A stretch of 5,897 nucleotides of DNA from NCBI GenBank assembly GCA_021802745.1, contig JAJZRK010000200.1, positions 1-5,897 on the forward strand, read 5' to 3'. The DNA is from a bacterium. Lineage in GTDB: Bacteria; Gemmatimonadota; Gemmatimonadetes; Gemmatimonadales; Gemmatimonadaceae. A program made the position numbers and the translations under genes. Positions 1 to 5,897 of the stretch are shown one piece after another. The notes below the pieces were generated by a model. It had not been told where the DNA came from. It was given only the letters and a program-made list of their open reading frames with translations, and did not search any database. How positions within the stretch are numbered: the first letter of the stretch is position 1; every line of letters begins with the position of its first letter.

Positions 1-1
1 G

Positions 2-91
2 AAGGGCCGGCGCCTCATTGCAGGCTGGGACCCCGACTATCTCCTCCATCTCCTCCGGATCGCCGTCCCCGCCACGGACACAAATTCATAA
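2..91 (+). CDS. 3' end of an unidentified gene (partial)
   Basis: An open frame enters from the left edge and ends at a TAA at 89-91. It gives 29 residues ending in ...LLRIAVPATDTNS. About three quarters of its third positions are G or C, and its residue mix (hydrophobic LLHLLRIAV core, WDPDY) looks more protein-like than the Ser/Pro-rich product of the next frame. No domain can be recognised from so short a tail. If real, this gene converges on the acyltransferase gene that ends at 272, with the large hairpin element lying between the two stops. All three plus-strand frames are open over most of this stretch because of the high GC, so the frame choice is a judgement from composition only. 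Confidence 0.35.
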   Translation, partial: KGRRLIAGWDPDYLLHLLRIAVPATDTNS

Positions 92-100
92 TGCGTTTGC

Positions 101-269
101 CCTGGCAGGTATTGGGGAGGGAGGCAGGGGCTTGGGAGGGGAGAGGAGTGGAGAGATGGGGACGAGGGAGGGGGCGGACGGTCGGGCCGCAAGGCAGTCC
201 TCCTCCCCCCTCTCGCCTCACTCCACTCCTCTCCCCTTCCAAGCCCCTGTACCCCTCCCCCTCCTGGCA
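101..269. repeat. 7-bp direct repeat CCTGGCA bracketing the hairpin element
   Basis: CCTGGCA occurs at 101-107 and again at 263-269, directly outside the long inverted repeat, with 155 nt between the copies. This is the pattern a target-site duplication would leave around a MITE-like element. Removing the element plus one copy would bring the two convergent stops (91 and 272) to about 18 nt apart, a normal spacing for this compact genome. A 7-bp match can arise by chance, and no transposase-type terminal sequence is recognised, so the insertion reading is tentative. Confidence 0.35.
114..260. repeat. Long imperfect inverted repeat (purine arm / pyrimidine arm hairpin)
   Basis: The left arm 125-153 (CAGGGGCTTGGGAGGGGAG...) is complementary to 221-249 at 28 of 29 positions. 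The only mismatch is the G/A in CTTGGG versus CTTGGA. Outside the core, 114-121 (GGGGAGGG) pairs with 253-260. Inside, after a 2-nt bulge, 154-179 pairs imperfectly with 197-222 and closes with GGAC (176-179) on GTCC (197-200), leaving a 17-nt loop at 180-196. The whole folds as one hairpin of about 147 nt between two convergent gene ends. It could serve as a bidirectional terminator or 3'-end stabiliser, but there is no T-tract after either arm, so it is not a canonical intrinsic terminator. A small non-coding mobile or dispersed repeat is an equally good reading. Confidence 0.85.
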
Positions 270-271
270 CA

Positions 272-1732
272 TCACATGCCGAGCATCTCATCCACCGGCA
301 ACTGATCGCGGGCCTTCACCGCCATTTCAAACTCTCCGCACAGATGCGCGATGGAGTTGGCATAGTAGCTCACCAGCTCGCGTCCCTTGGGCAGCATCAG
401 GTATCCGTCGCCGGCCCGCGCCACGACGCGGCGCATGCGCAGCATCCGGTACGCGCGCTCCCACGACTCCTCCACCTGCTGGTCGGCGCGCAGCACGCGC
501 GCGCCGCGCTCCACCAGCACGTCGCGCAGTTCGGCCATGCGCACGAGCAGCCTGGCGCGCGGCACGAAATCGGCATCGAACGTCTGCAGCGCCGCACAGG
601 CGAGCGGCACCGGCGTCACGGGAATGATCGCCCCAATGTGCTGCATCACCTGGTCGCAGAACCCTTGCACCTCGCCGAGCCGCTCGGCCCGCGGCCGGTT
701 GAAGAGCGACGGGCCGCCCTCGGCGACGCCGTCGAGCCACGGCTTCACCGGAATCGGCTCGCCGATCACCACCGCCGCGCGGCCGTACCGCTTCCACCGG
801 CGCGACAGCGCGCGCCCGACATTCCAACCGGCGTAGCGCAGCACCTCGCCGAGCTGCGTGAGGCGCCCGGGACGCCGCTCTCCCTCGGCGTGCCGCAGCT
901 CGCGCAGCAGCGAGCGGTCTTCCAGCACGCGGTCGTAGTTCACCGCCACGGGAATCACGTACATCCGCTCGGCGAAGCCGGGTTCGCGCGCCACGCCCAG
1001 CACGTAGTCGAGCAGTCCCACCTTGGCGGGGCGCAGGCGCCCGTCGCGCGTCAGCCCGCCCTCGGGGAAGATCCCCTGCGTCACGCCGTTGCGGGTGATG
1101 AGCTGCACGTAGCGCTCGAGCACGCGGTGATAGAGCGGCTCGCGATAGCGCCGCCGCACGAAATACGACCCGAAGGACTTGAACAGGTACTCGAGCGGAA
1201 AAACGCGCGCCCACTCCCCCACCGCGTAGGAGATGGCCACCTCGCCGGCCAGCGCGTAGCTCGCCACCACGAAGTCGGCGTTGCTGCGGTGGTTGATGAG
1301 ATAGACGACGATGGACTCGCGCGGCAGCTCCTCGATGCTCGCGCGACGCACATGATCCACCGACACCTTGTAGAAGATCCCGAGCAGCGCCTTCGACAGC
1401 GCATAGCCGAACTGGTAGTACATCAGCAGCGAGAAGGCCGGAATGATCTCCGTCAGGTAGCCCCGCACGCGGGCCCACACGTCGCGCTCGGGCACGCCAT
1501 GCTCGCGCGCGTGCGCGTGCACGGCCGCGGCCACCTCCGGGTCGTTGAGCAGCGCGTCGGTGATGTAGCGCTTTCCGGTGAGCTTGAAGCGGTCAATGCG
1601 CGCGCCAAACCGGCGGTGCGCGCGCCGCGCGGCGCGGCGCACCCAGCGCCGCCAGTACCATCCGGCGCCCAGCACAAAGGCCACTGCAATCGCGGCCGCG
1701 GCCAGCAGGACGTCAATCACCGGGAATCGCAC
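272..1732 (-). CDS. PlsB-like acyltransferase (glycerol-3-phosphate or lysophospholipid acyltransferase), membrane-anchored
   Basis: This 486-residue protein belongs to the PlsB/PlsC acyltransferase superfamily, which transfers an acyl chain to glycerol-3-phosphate or a lysophospholipid at the inner membrane. Residues 5-27 form a hydrophobic N-terminal anchor followed by an Arg-rich stretch (28-41). The catalytic HX4D motif is H148-RSNA-D153. The phosphate-binding block is FPEGGLTRDGR (222-232), followed by an IPV block (260-262). The C-terminal part, including SYYANSIAHL (455-464), resembles the PlsB C-terminal region and is absent from short PlsC proteins. The protein is much shorter than E. 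coli PlsB (807 residues). The first Arg of the PlsB GGRSRTGR motif is Leu here (GGLTRDGR), so the acceptor may differ. Translation starts at GTG 1732, the first start codon after the upstream gene's TAG, only 3 nt away and with no Shine-Dalgarno sequence, which suggests translational coupling. GTG at 1720 is an alternative start. It is the last gene of the three-gene operon. Confidence 0.9.
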   Translation of the reverse strand: MRFPVIDVLLAAAAIAVAFVLGAGWYWRRWVRRAARRAHRRFGARIDRFKLTGKRYITDALLNDPEVAAAVHAHAREHGVPERDVWARVRGYLTEIIPAFSLLMYYQFGYALSKALLGIFYKVSVDHVRRASIEELPRESIVVYLINHRSNADFVVASYALAGEVAISYAVGEWARVFPLEYLFKSFGSYFVRRRYREPLYHRVLERYVQLITRNGVTQGIFPEGGLTRDGRLRPAKVGLLDYVLGVAREPGFAERMYVIPVAVNYDRVLEDRSLLRELRHAEGERRPGRLTQLGEVLRYAGWNVGRALSRRWKRYGRAAVVIGEPIPVKPWLDGVAEGGPSLFNRPRAERLGEVQGFCDQVMQHIGAIIPVTPVPLACAALQTFDADFVPRARLLVRMAELRDVLVERGARVLRADQQVEESWERAYRMLRMRRVVARAGDGYLMLPKGRELVSYYANSIAHLCGEFEMAVKARDQLPVDEMLGM

Positions 1733-1735
1733 CCG

Positions 1736-3850
1736 CTAGAACCAGTCGCCGAAACGCAGGTACAGGTTGCCGCGACGGCGATCGTTGACGCCGTATTCGA
1801 GTGCCAGCGCGCCGAGGGCGGTCGTGACGCCAAACCCGCCGCGCGCGCCAAAGTAACCATGCGCGTTGTGGAAGACGCCGTACGTCGCCTGCTGGAACGC
1901 CCCGCCCGCCACCATCCCCTGCACGTTGAGCGGGCCATACAACGGATGCGCCACCTTCAGGGCCGCCATCGCCGCCTGCGCGCCGCGCAGTTCCTGGATC
2001 TTGAAGCCGGGAAAGCCGACGTCGGTGCCACCCAGGAACGCGCTGCTCTGCAGCGGCAGTCGTTCGCCGAGCACGGCCGACAGCGCCGATTCGAGGGTGA
2101 AACTGCCCTGCGTGCGGCTGCGCCGCAGCTCCGCCGCCGCCCGCCAGTAGCGCAGCGTGCCCTCGAACGTCACGATGCCGCGCGGCACCTCGTTGGCGGA
2201 GCCCGCCGACTGGAGCCGCAGCCGCGCCCCGAGCGCGACGGGCGTTCCCGGAAAGACGGGCTCGTCCCACTGCCGCACGAACGCGGTGAGCGCCACCGCG
2301 GCTCGGCGCGTCAGGCGACGCTCGATGCCCGCCTCCACCAGCCAGTCGGCCGTCTGCACCGCGGGAAACTCGCTTCCGTCGCGAATGTCGCGCACTTGGG
2401 TGCGGGCGAAGACACCGCCGACGAGCGGCGACCACGGCGACTGCATGTCGTCGTAGCTGCGCCGCATCGTCAGCGACAATTCCTGCTGGAGCTGCCCGAG
2501 CGAGATGACGCCCGTCACCTCGGCGTTGCGCTGTGCGAGGCGCTGCACGCGCCCCACCCAGAGGCGCGGGCCCAACTCGCGATCGAATGCGGCCCCTACC
2601 AGCAGCTGTTCGCTGCTCGCGGGTTGTGCTTCGGCGTGCATGAGCACCGAATCACCGGGGCCGCGCTGCGGATGCAGCCAGACAGCCCGGAAGCGGTCCA
2701 CCTGCGCCAGCGTGCGCAATCGCGCCTGGTACGTCGGCATGTCGGGCACGCGGCCGCTCAAGTCGCCGAGCGTGAGCCAGAGCACCTGGTCGAGCACCGG
2801 ATCAATGCCTTCGGCCAGCAGGAACGACGCGAGGAGCGGGACGGTGCCCCGTGGACGGACGCGTCCCGTGGGCAGGCACCGGGCGGCGAGGAGCGCCCCG
2901 GCGCCGCGACGCCCCGCGGCGATCACGCGATCAATGTTGCCGGGCGAAAAATCGAGCTGGTTCACGCCGCTGACGTCCGAGGTCACCCAGACATCGTCCG
3001 GCCCGCGGGGCGGCAGCGGCTGCTCGAACAGGAAGGTCAGCAGTTGGCCGGCGATTTCCACGGGGTCGTCGTCGCCGATGTCCCGGCGCGCGGCATCGTG
3101 CAGGCCGGAGACGATCACGCGCGTCGCCCCGAGCGCGCGCGCCACCTCGATGGGGACATTGCTGGCGATGCCGCCATCCACGAGGTCGCGTCCGTCGAGG
3201 CGCACCGAACGGAAGATGATGGGAATGGCGCCGCTGGCGCGCACCGCCTGCGCGAGGTCGCCGCTGCCGAGCACCACCCGCTCGCGCGTCTTCAAGTCGG
3301 CGGCCACGGCGCGGAAGGGAATCGGCAGGCGGTCGAAGTCGCCCGACGCGATCAGGTTGCCGCGCGCGTACAGCGCGGTGACGAGGGCGTTGAGCGGCGT
3401 CTCGCGCGCCACGCTCGTGCGGAGGGTGAGCCCCTGGCTCCCACCCTCCCAGACAAGGATCGCCCGCCGCGTGCCGAGCGAAGACGGCGTCGGGGCGCCA
3501 TACCGGCCGACGAGCGTGTCGAGGCCGATCGCCTTCACGTCGCGCTCGATCTCCGGGACGTCGAGGCCGCTGGCGTAGAGCGCGCCGATGATCGCGCCGG
3601 CGCTGGTGCCGACAATGAGGTCGGGAACGACGCCGAGCGAGTCGAGCAGGCGGAGAACGCCGAGATGCGCAAAGCCCTTGGCGCCGCCGCCGGGGAGGAC
3701 GAGCGCGAGCTTGCCGGTGTCAGCGGCGCAGGCGCGCGCCGGGTTGTGCTGGCTCGAGGCTGCGGGTGCCGCGGCCTGCGCCCAACCGGGCGTCGGCGTC
3801 GCGGCACACACGACGGCACCCAGCAGGCACGGAATGGTGCGGCCGATCAT
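1736..3850 (-). CDS. Patatin-like phospholipase with C-terminal POTRA and outer-membrane barrel (PlpD-like, type Vd)
   Basis: This 704-residue secreted lipase hydrolyses acyl esters of phospholipids in its family. A signal peptide (MIGRTIPCLL... to about WAQA, residues 1-26) opens the protein. The patatin domain (about 47-250) shows the oxyanion loop GGGAKG (54-59), the nucleophile elbow GTSAG (81-85, Ser83) and the catalytic Asp in DGG (225-227), so the Ser-Asp dyad is intact. A linker follows, then a POTRA-like segment (roughly 340-410), then an amphipathic, beta-rich C-terminal region (roughly 420-704) ending in LYLRFGDWF. That terminal Phe, with aromatic residues alternating before it, is the classic BAM recognition signal of outer-membrane barrels. 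The order matches PlpD-type proteins, in which patatin is displayed or released through a BamA/FhaC-like barrel. The ATG at 3850 is forced: no other start codon lies between it and the upstream in-frame stop. It is the middle gene of the operon, 30 nt after the transporter and 3 nt before the acyltransferase. Confidence 0.92.
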   Translation of the reverse strand: MIGRTIPCLLGAVVCAATPTPGWAQAAAPAASSQHNPARACAADTGKLALVLPGGGAKGFAHLGVLRLLDSLGVVPDLIVGTSAGAIIGALYASGLDVPEIERDVKAIGLDTLVGRYGAPTPSSLGTRRAILVWEGGSQGLTLRTSVARETPLNALVTALYARGNLIASGDFDRLPIPFRAVAADLKTRERVVLGSGDLAQAVRASGAIPIIFRSVRLDGRDLVDGGIASNVPIEVARALGATRVIVSGLHDAARRDIGDDDPVEIAGQLLTFLFEQPLPPRGPDDVWVTSDVSGVNQLDFSPGNIDRVIAAGRRGAGALLAARCLPTGRVRPRGTVPLLASFLLAEGIDPVLDQVLWLTLGDLSGRVPDMPTYQARLRTLAQVDRFRAVWLHPQRGPGDSVLMHAEAQPASSEQLLVGAAFDRELGPRLWVGRVQRLAQRNAEVTGVISLGQLQQELSLTMRRSYDDMQSPWSPLVGGVFARTQVRDIRDGSEFPAVQTADWLVEAGIERRLTRRAAVALTAFVRQWDEPVFPGTPVALGARLRLQSAGSANEVPRGIVTFEGTLRYWRAAAELRRSRTQGSFTLESALSAVLGERLPLQSSAFLGGTDVGFPGFKIQELRGAQAAMAALKVAHPLYGPLNVQGMVAGGAFQQATYGVFHNAHGYFGARGGFGVTTALGALALEYGVNDRRRGNLYLRFGDWF

Positions 3851-3880
3851 ACGGCAACATCCGCCCGCGCGGCACGCGGG

Positions 3881-5221
3881 TCAAGCGTGCGAGCCGAGAT
3901 GCGACCAGTCCTGTCTCTCGTCCGTGACCTTCCGCAGAATCGTGGACGAGACGATCACGAAGCCCATCAGCACGATGACCCCGACGCCCTGCCCCTGCGC
4001 GGGCTGCATCAGGCCGCTCTCGATGGTCGCCTTGGCGACGAGCGCCCAGATGAACGGCCCGGTGATGGCGGAAAAGCGGCCGACCATCCCGTACAATCCA
4101 TAGAATTCGCCGATCCGGTCAGGCGGGGTGAGCCGCAGCATCAGCGGCCGGTCCGCCGACCAGGTGCCGCCCATCCCGATGCCGGCCAGCGATGCCGCGA
4201 TGTACAGCAGCCAGAGCGGGAGCGTGAGCAGGCCGATGGCCGCCGCCAGCAGGAAGGTGAGCACCCACAGGCGCAGCACCCAGTCGAGCGTGGCCTTCGG
4301 GCCGATGCGGTCCACAATCCGCCCCCACACGAAGCCGCCGACCACGGCGAAGGTGATGGCCACCATCATGATGCTCATGCCCGCGGCACTCCCCTGGTTC
4401 GCCGTCAGCCCATTGGCGTCGGCCACGTTGAGCGTGTAGAGGAACATGATGCTGATGACGGTGTTGATGGCGTCGGTGTAGAAGATGCGCCCGACGAGGA
4501 AGCGCAGCAGCCCAGGATACTTTTCGCCCTCGCGCAGGGTCCGGATGGTGTCGCGCGTGCTTTCCACCGTGGCCGCCCACGAGAAGACAGGGCGAGGGTT
4601 CGGGTTCCCCTTCTCCTTCACGTAGAGGAAGCACGGGATGCTCAGCGTGAGAAACGTGATCGCGATGGCGATGAAGAGCCGCGTCAGGTGCTCGGTGCCC
4701 AGCGCATATCCGAGGATGACGGCGATGTACGACCCGAGGTAGCCGATCCCCACGCCGATGCCGCCGACGCGCCCGCGGTTCGCCTCGGTGGAGACGTCGG
4801 GGAGCATCGCATCGTAGAACTGAAGCCCGGCGGAATAGGCGGCGTTGGCGAGAATGAAGCAGAGCATCGTCGGCCAGAAGCCCACCGCGCCAAGCGCGGC
4901 AGTCAGCGCCACGCAGGCGATGGTGCTGACGACAAGGAACGGCATCCGCCGCGACGCCCGGTCCGTCATCCCGCCGAGCAGCGGCGAGATGACGAAGATG
5001 ATCGCCATCGAGACGGCCGAGACGTTGCCATACAGCGCATCGGCGCGCCCGGCGCCGACATGGTCGCGGATGTACTTGGAGAAGTACATCGAGACGATGC
5101 CCATCGAGAAGATGGTGTTGGCGAGATCGTAGATCCACCACGACCAGACGGCGCGGCGCGTGATGACGTGCGCGGCGGGGGCTGGAGCGGTAGCGGCGGG
5201 GGTGATCGCTGGTGCGGTCAT
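3881..5221 (-). CDS. MFS transporter, UMF1 / Atg22-like family
   Basis: This 446-residue inner-membrane protein has about twelve hydrophobic segments (near 24-48, 62-82, 93-113, 116-135, 155-175, 181-201, 238-262, 280-300, 310-332, 333-353, 375-397 and 410-430), with a cytoplasmic central loop at 202-237. Family marks are WSWWIYDLANTIFS at the first helix (26-39), a motif-A-like GGMTDRASRR (83-92), YDAMLPD (136-142) and EFYGLYGMVGR (372-382). These fit the UMF1 branch related to yeast Atg22, whose bacterial substrates are largely unknown. The chosen ATG at 5221 leaves an Ala/Pro-rich tail of about 23 residues before the first helix. Upstream extensions of the frame (to 5470) would run Arg-rich, non-conserved sequence through the promoter region and into the divergent gene. 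No strong Shine-Dalgarno sequence is visible. It is the first gene of the operon with the patatin and acyltransferase genes, so lysolipid or fatty-acid movement is a possible role, though only by context. Confidence 0.9.
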   Translation of the reverse strand: MTAPAITPAATAPAPAAHVITRRAVWSWWIYDLANTIFSMGIVSMYFSKYIRDHVGAGRADALYGNVSAVSMAIIFVISPLLGGMTDRASRRMPFLVVSTIACVALTAALGAVGFWPTMLCFILANAAYSAGLQFYDAMLPDVSTEANRGRVGGIGVGIGYLGSYIAVILGYALGTEHLTRLFIAIAITFLTLSIPCFLYVKEKGNPNPRPVFSWAATVESTRDTIRTLREGEKYPGLLRFLVGRIFYTDAINTVISIMFLYTLNVADANGLTANQGSAAGMSIMMVAITFAVVGGFVWGRIVDRIGPKATLDWVLRLWVLTFLLAAAIGLLTLPLWLLYIAASLAGIGMGGTWSADRPLMLRLTPPDRIGEFYGLYGMVGRFSAITGPFIWALVAKATIESGLMQPAQGQGVGVIVLMGFVIVSSTILRKVTDERQDWSHLGSHA

Positions 5222-5320
5222 CGGCTCGTCGGCGAGGAAGCGGAGAATGTGGGGCGCGACGAGGCACGGCGCCACCACGAACCATCGGGCCGCCGCGCCG
5301 CTCACGACTTGGTGCGGATA

Positions 5321-5349
5321 TTGCACTCTCGCCCGCGGCACGGTAGCAT
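5321..5349 (+). promoter_or_regulatory. Candidate sigma-70-type promoter for the EEP gene
   Basis: TTGCAC (5321-5326) and TAGCAT (5344-5349) are separated by exactly 17 bp. They match the -35 and -10 consensus at 3 and 4 of 6 positions, including TTG and TA..AT. A transcript would begin near 5356, about 24 nt before the GTG at 5380. A second weak -10-like hexamer, CATAAT, lies at 5359-5364. The assignment rests on hexamer matching alone. Confidence 0.3.
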
Positions 5350-5359
5350 CCTCTGAACC

Positions 5360-5387
5360 ATAATACCCCCCGATTCTCCGTGCTGAA
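5360..5387 (-). promoter_or_regulatory. Candidate promoter for the MFS-patatin-acyltransferase operon
   Basis: Read on the minus strand, TATTAT (5365 down to 5360) matches the -10 consensus at 5 of 6 positions. A weak -35-like TTCAGC (5387 down to 5382) stands 16 bp upstream. Transcription would start near 5353 and leave a leader of about 130 nt before the MFS start at 5221. The site overlaps the 5' end of the divergent EEP gene, so the two transcription units may interfere with or co-regulate each other. The rest of 5222-5379 shows no gene or clear RNA structure. Confidence 0.22.
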
Positions 5388-5897
5388 CCCGTCGATGCTG
5401 TCTTGTCTGGCCGGGCTAGTCGCGATGTTCGGTGCCCCGGCGCCGACCCAGAACGTGACCCCGGTGGCACTGCGGGTCATGACCTACAACATCCAGTATG
5501 GCGGAGGGGACATCGAGAGGACGAGCGCCGTGATCCGGGCCGCCGGTCCCGATCTTGTCGCGCTGCAGGAAGTGGATGTGCACTGGGGAGCGCGCAGCGA
5601 GTTCGTGGACCAGGCGTCCAGACTGGCCGAGCGGCTCGGCATGCAGGTGCGCTTCGCGCCGATCTACCGGCTGCCCGGCGCGGACTCCGCATCGCCTTCG
5701 CGCGAGTTTGGCGTGGCCCTTCGCAGCAGACACCAGGGCACGTCCTTCACCAATCGCTTGCTGGCGCGTCTTCGCGACAGCTGGCCTGTCGCGGCCGGCC
5801 CCGGGTTTACCTACCCGGCGGTCGAGCCGACCGAGCGGATCGATTACGTGCTTTTGTCACCGCAATTCCGCGTGGTGGCCGCCCGCGTTTCCGATAC
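5380..5897 (+). CDS. Endonuclease/exonuclease/phosphatase family protein, 5' part, with an apparent internal deletion
   Basis: The frame opens after a TAG at 5344-5346. It starts at GTG 5380 (ATG 5395 is an alternative) and runs off the window edge after 172 complete codons. A hydrophobic N-terminus (MLSCLAGLVAMFGAPAPTQ from the ATG) looks like a signal peptide, so export is likely. The metal-dependent EEP fold is recognisable by RVMTYNIQYGG (Asn37), PDLVALQEVD (catalytic Glu64) and EFGVAL (109-114). Close to the end come GFTYPA (142-147) and ERIDYVLLS (152-160), which in this family sit in the C-terminal third. Only about 27 residues separate EFGVAL from GFTYPA. The intervening strands with the NTHLD-type and GDFN-type motifs, normally about 100 residues, are missing without loss of frame, so catalysis is doubtful. 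The end of the protein, with the expected SDH motif, is outside the window. Confidence 0.8.
   Translation, partial: MLNPSMLSCLAGLVAMFGAPAPTQNVTPVALRVMTYNIQYGGGDIERTSAVIRAAGPDLVALQEVDVHWGARSEFVDQASRLAERLGMQVRFAPIYRLPGADSASPSREFGVALRSRHQGTSFTNRLLARLRDSWPVAAGPGFTYPAVEPTERIDYVLLSPQFRVVAARVSD

Noticed and set aside
92..271. Canonical intrinsic terminator at the hairpin.
   Set aside because: The stem is far longer than usual and neither side ends in a T-run. It is recorded as an inverted repeat with possible termination activity.
18..627. Plus- and minus-strand open frames running through the purine/pyrimidine hairpin near the left edge.
   Set aside because: Their products are low-complexity Pro/Ser/Gly/Arg translations of the inverted repeat, and several overlap the end of the acyltransferase gene. 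There is no codon bias or domain.
5302..5349. A 15-codon minus-strand leader ORF (ATG at 5349) upstream of the MFS gene.
   Set aside because: The purine-rich AGAGG abuts the ATG too closely to act as a ribosome site. There is no regulatory codon run or attenuator hairpin.
344..5356. A 1670-codon open frame on the plus strand, antisense to all three minus-strand genes.
   Set aside because: The three genes share one frame and this antisense frame is codon-aligned with them. It stays open because TTA, CTA and TCA codons are absent from these GC-rich genes. Its His/Arg/Ala-rich product has no domain.
5222..5470. Upstream extension of the MFS frame to a start at 5470.
   Set aside because: The added 83 residues are Arg/Ser-rich and cross the candidate promoters and the start of the divergent EEP gene. 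The first UMF1 helix needs only the ATG at 5221.
1..5897. tRNA, rRNA, CRISPR array, transposase or phage genes.
   Set aside because: No cloverleaf or CCA end, no regularly spaced repeats and no transposase or integrase motifs were seen on either strand.

Overview
The window is GC-rich (roughly two thirds G+C by eye) and tightly packed. It encodes an outer-membrane beta-barrel protein with a signal peptide, so the host is a diderm (Gram-negative-type) bacterium. Pervasive G/C third positions, frequent GTG starts and weak or absent Shine-Dalgarno sequences would suit Gemmatimonadota or another high-GC diderm. That lineage guess is an impression, not something the sequence proves.

Layout. Positions 2-91 (+) look like the last 29 codons of an unidentified gene. 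Positions 92-271 hold no gene but are dominated by a long purine/pyrimidine inverted repeat (114-260). The repeat has G-quadruplex potential on both strands and is bracketed by a 7-bp direct repeat. It sits between two convergent gene ends. From 5221 down to 272 three genes lie head-to-tail on the minus strand, separated by 30 and then 3 nt: a 12-TM MFS transporter of the UMF1/Atg22-like type, a secreted patatin phospholipase with a C-terminal POTRA and outer-membrane barrel (PlpD-like, type Vd architecture), and a PlsB-like membrane-anchored acyltransferase. All three share one reading frame. Positions 5222-5379 are a divergent intergenic region with candidate promoters for both sides. From 5380 to the window end runs the 5' part of an endonuclease/exonuclease/phosphatase (EEP) family gene on the plus strand.

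How the genes may work together. The three minus-strand genes look like one operon. An outer-membrane phospholipase would release lysophospholipids and fatty acids, a transporter could move a product across the inner membrane, and an inner-membrane acyltransferase could re-acylate it. This is functionally analogous to the Aas-LplT lysophospholipid repair pair of E. coli, but built from different families and with a dedicated phospholipase. The link is inferred from gene order and family identity; no substrate is shown by the sequence.

The two most unusual physical observations are the large hairpin element at the left edge and the EEP gene. The EEP gene keeps its N- and C-terminal family motifs in one open frame but lacks the middle third that normally carries the GDxN motif and the strand with the catalytic histidine/asparagine region.
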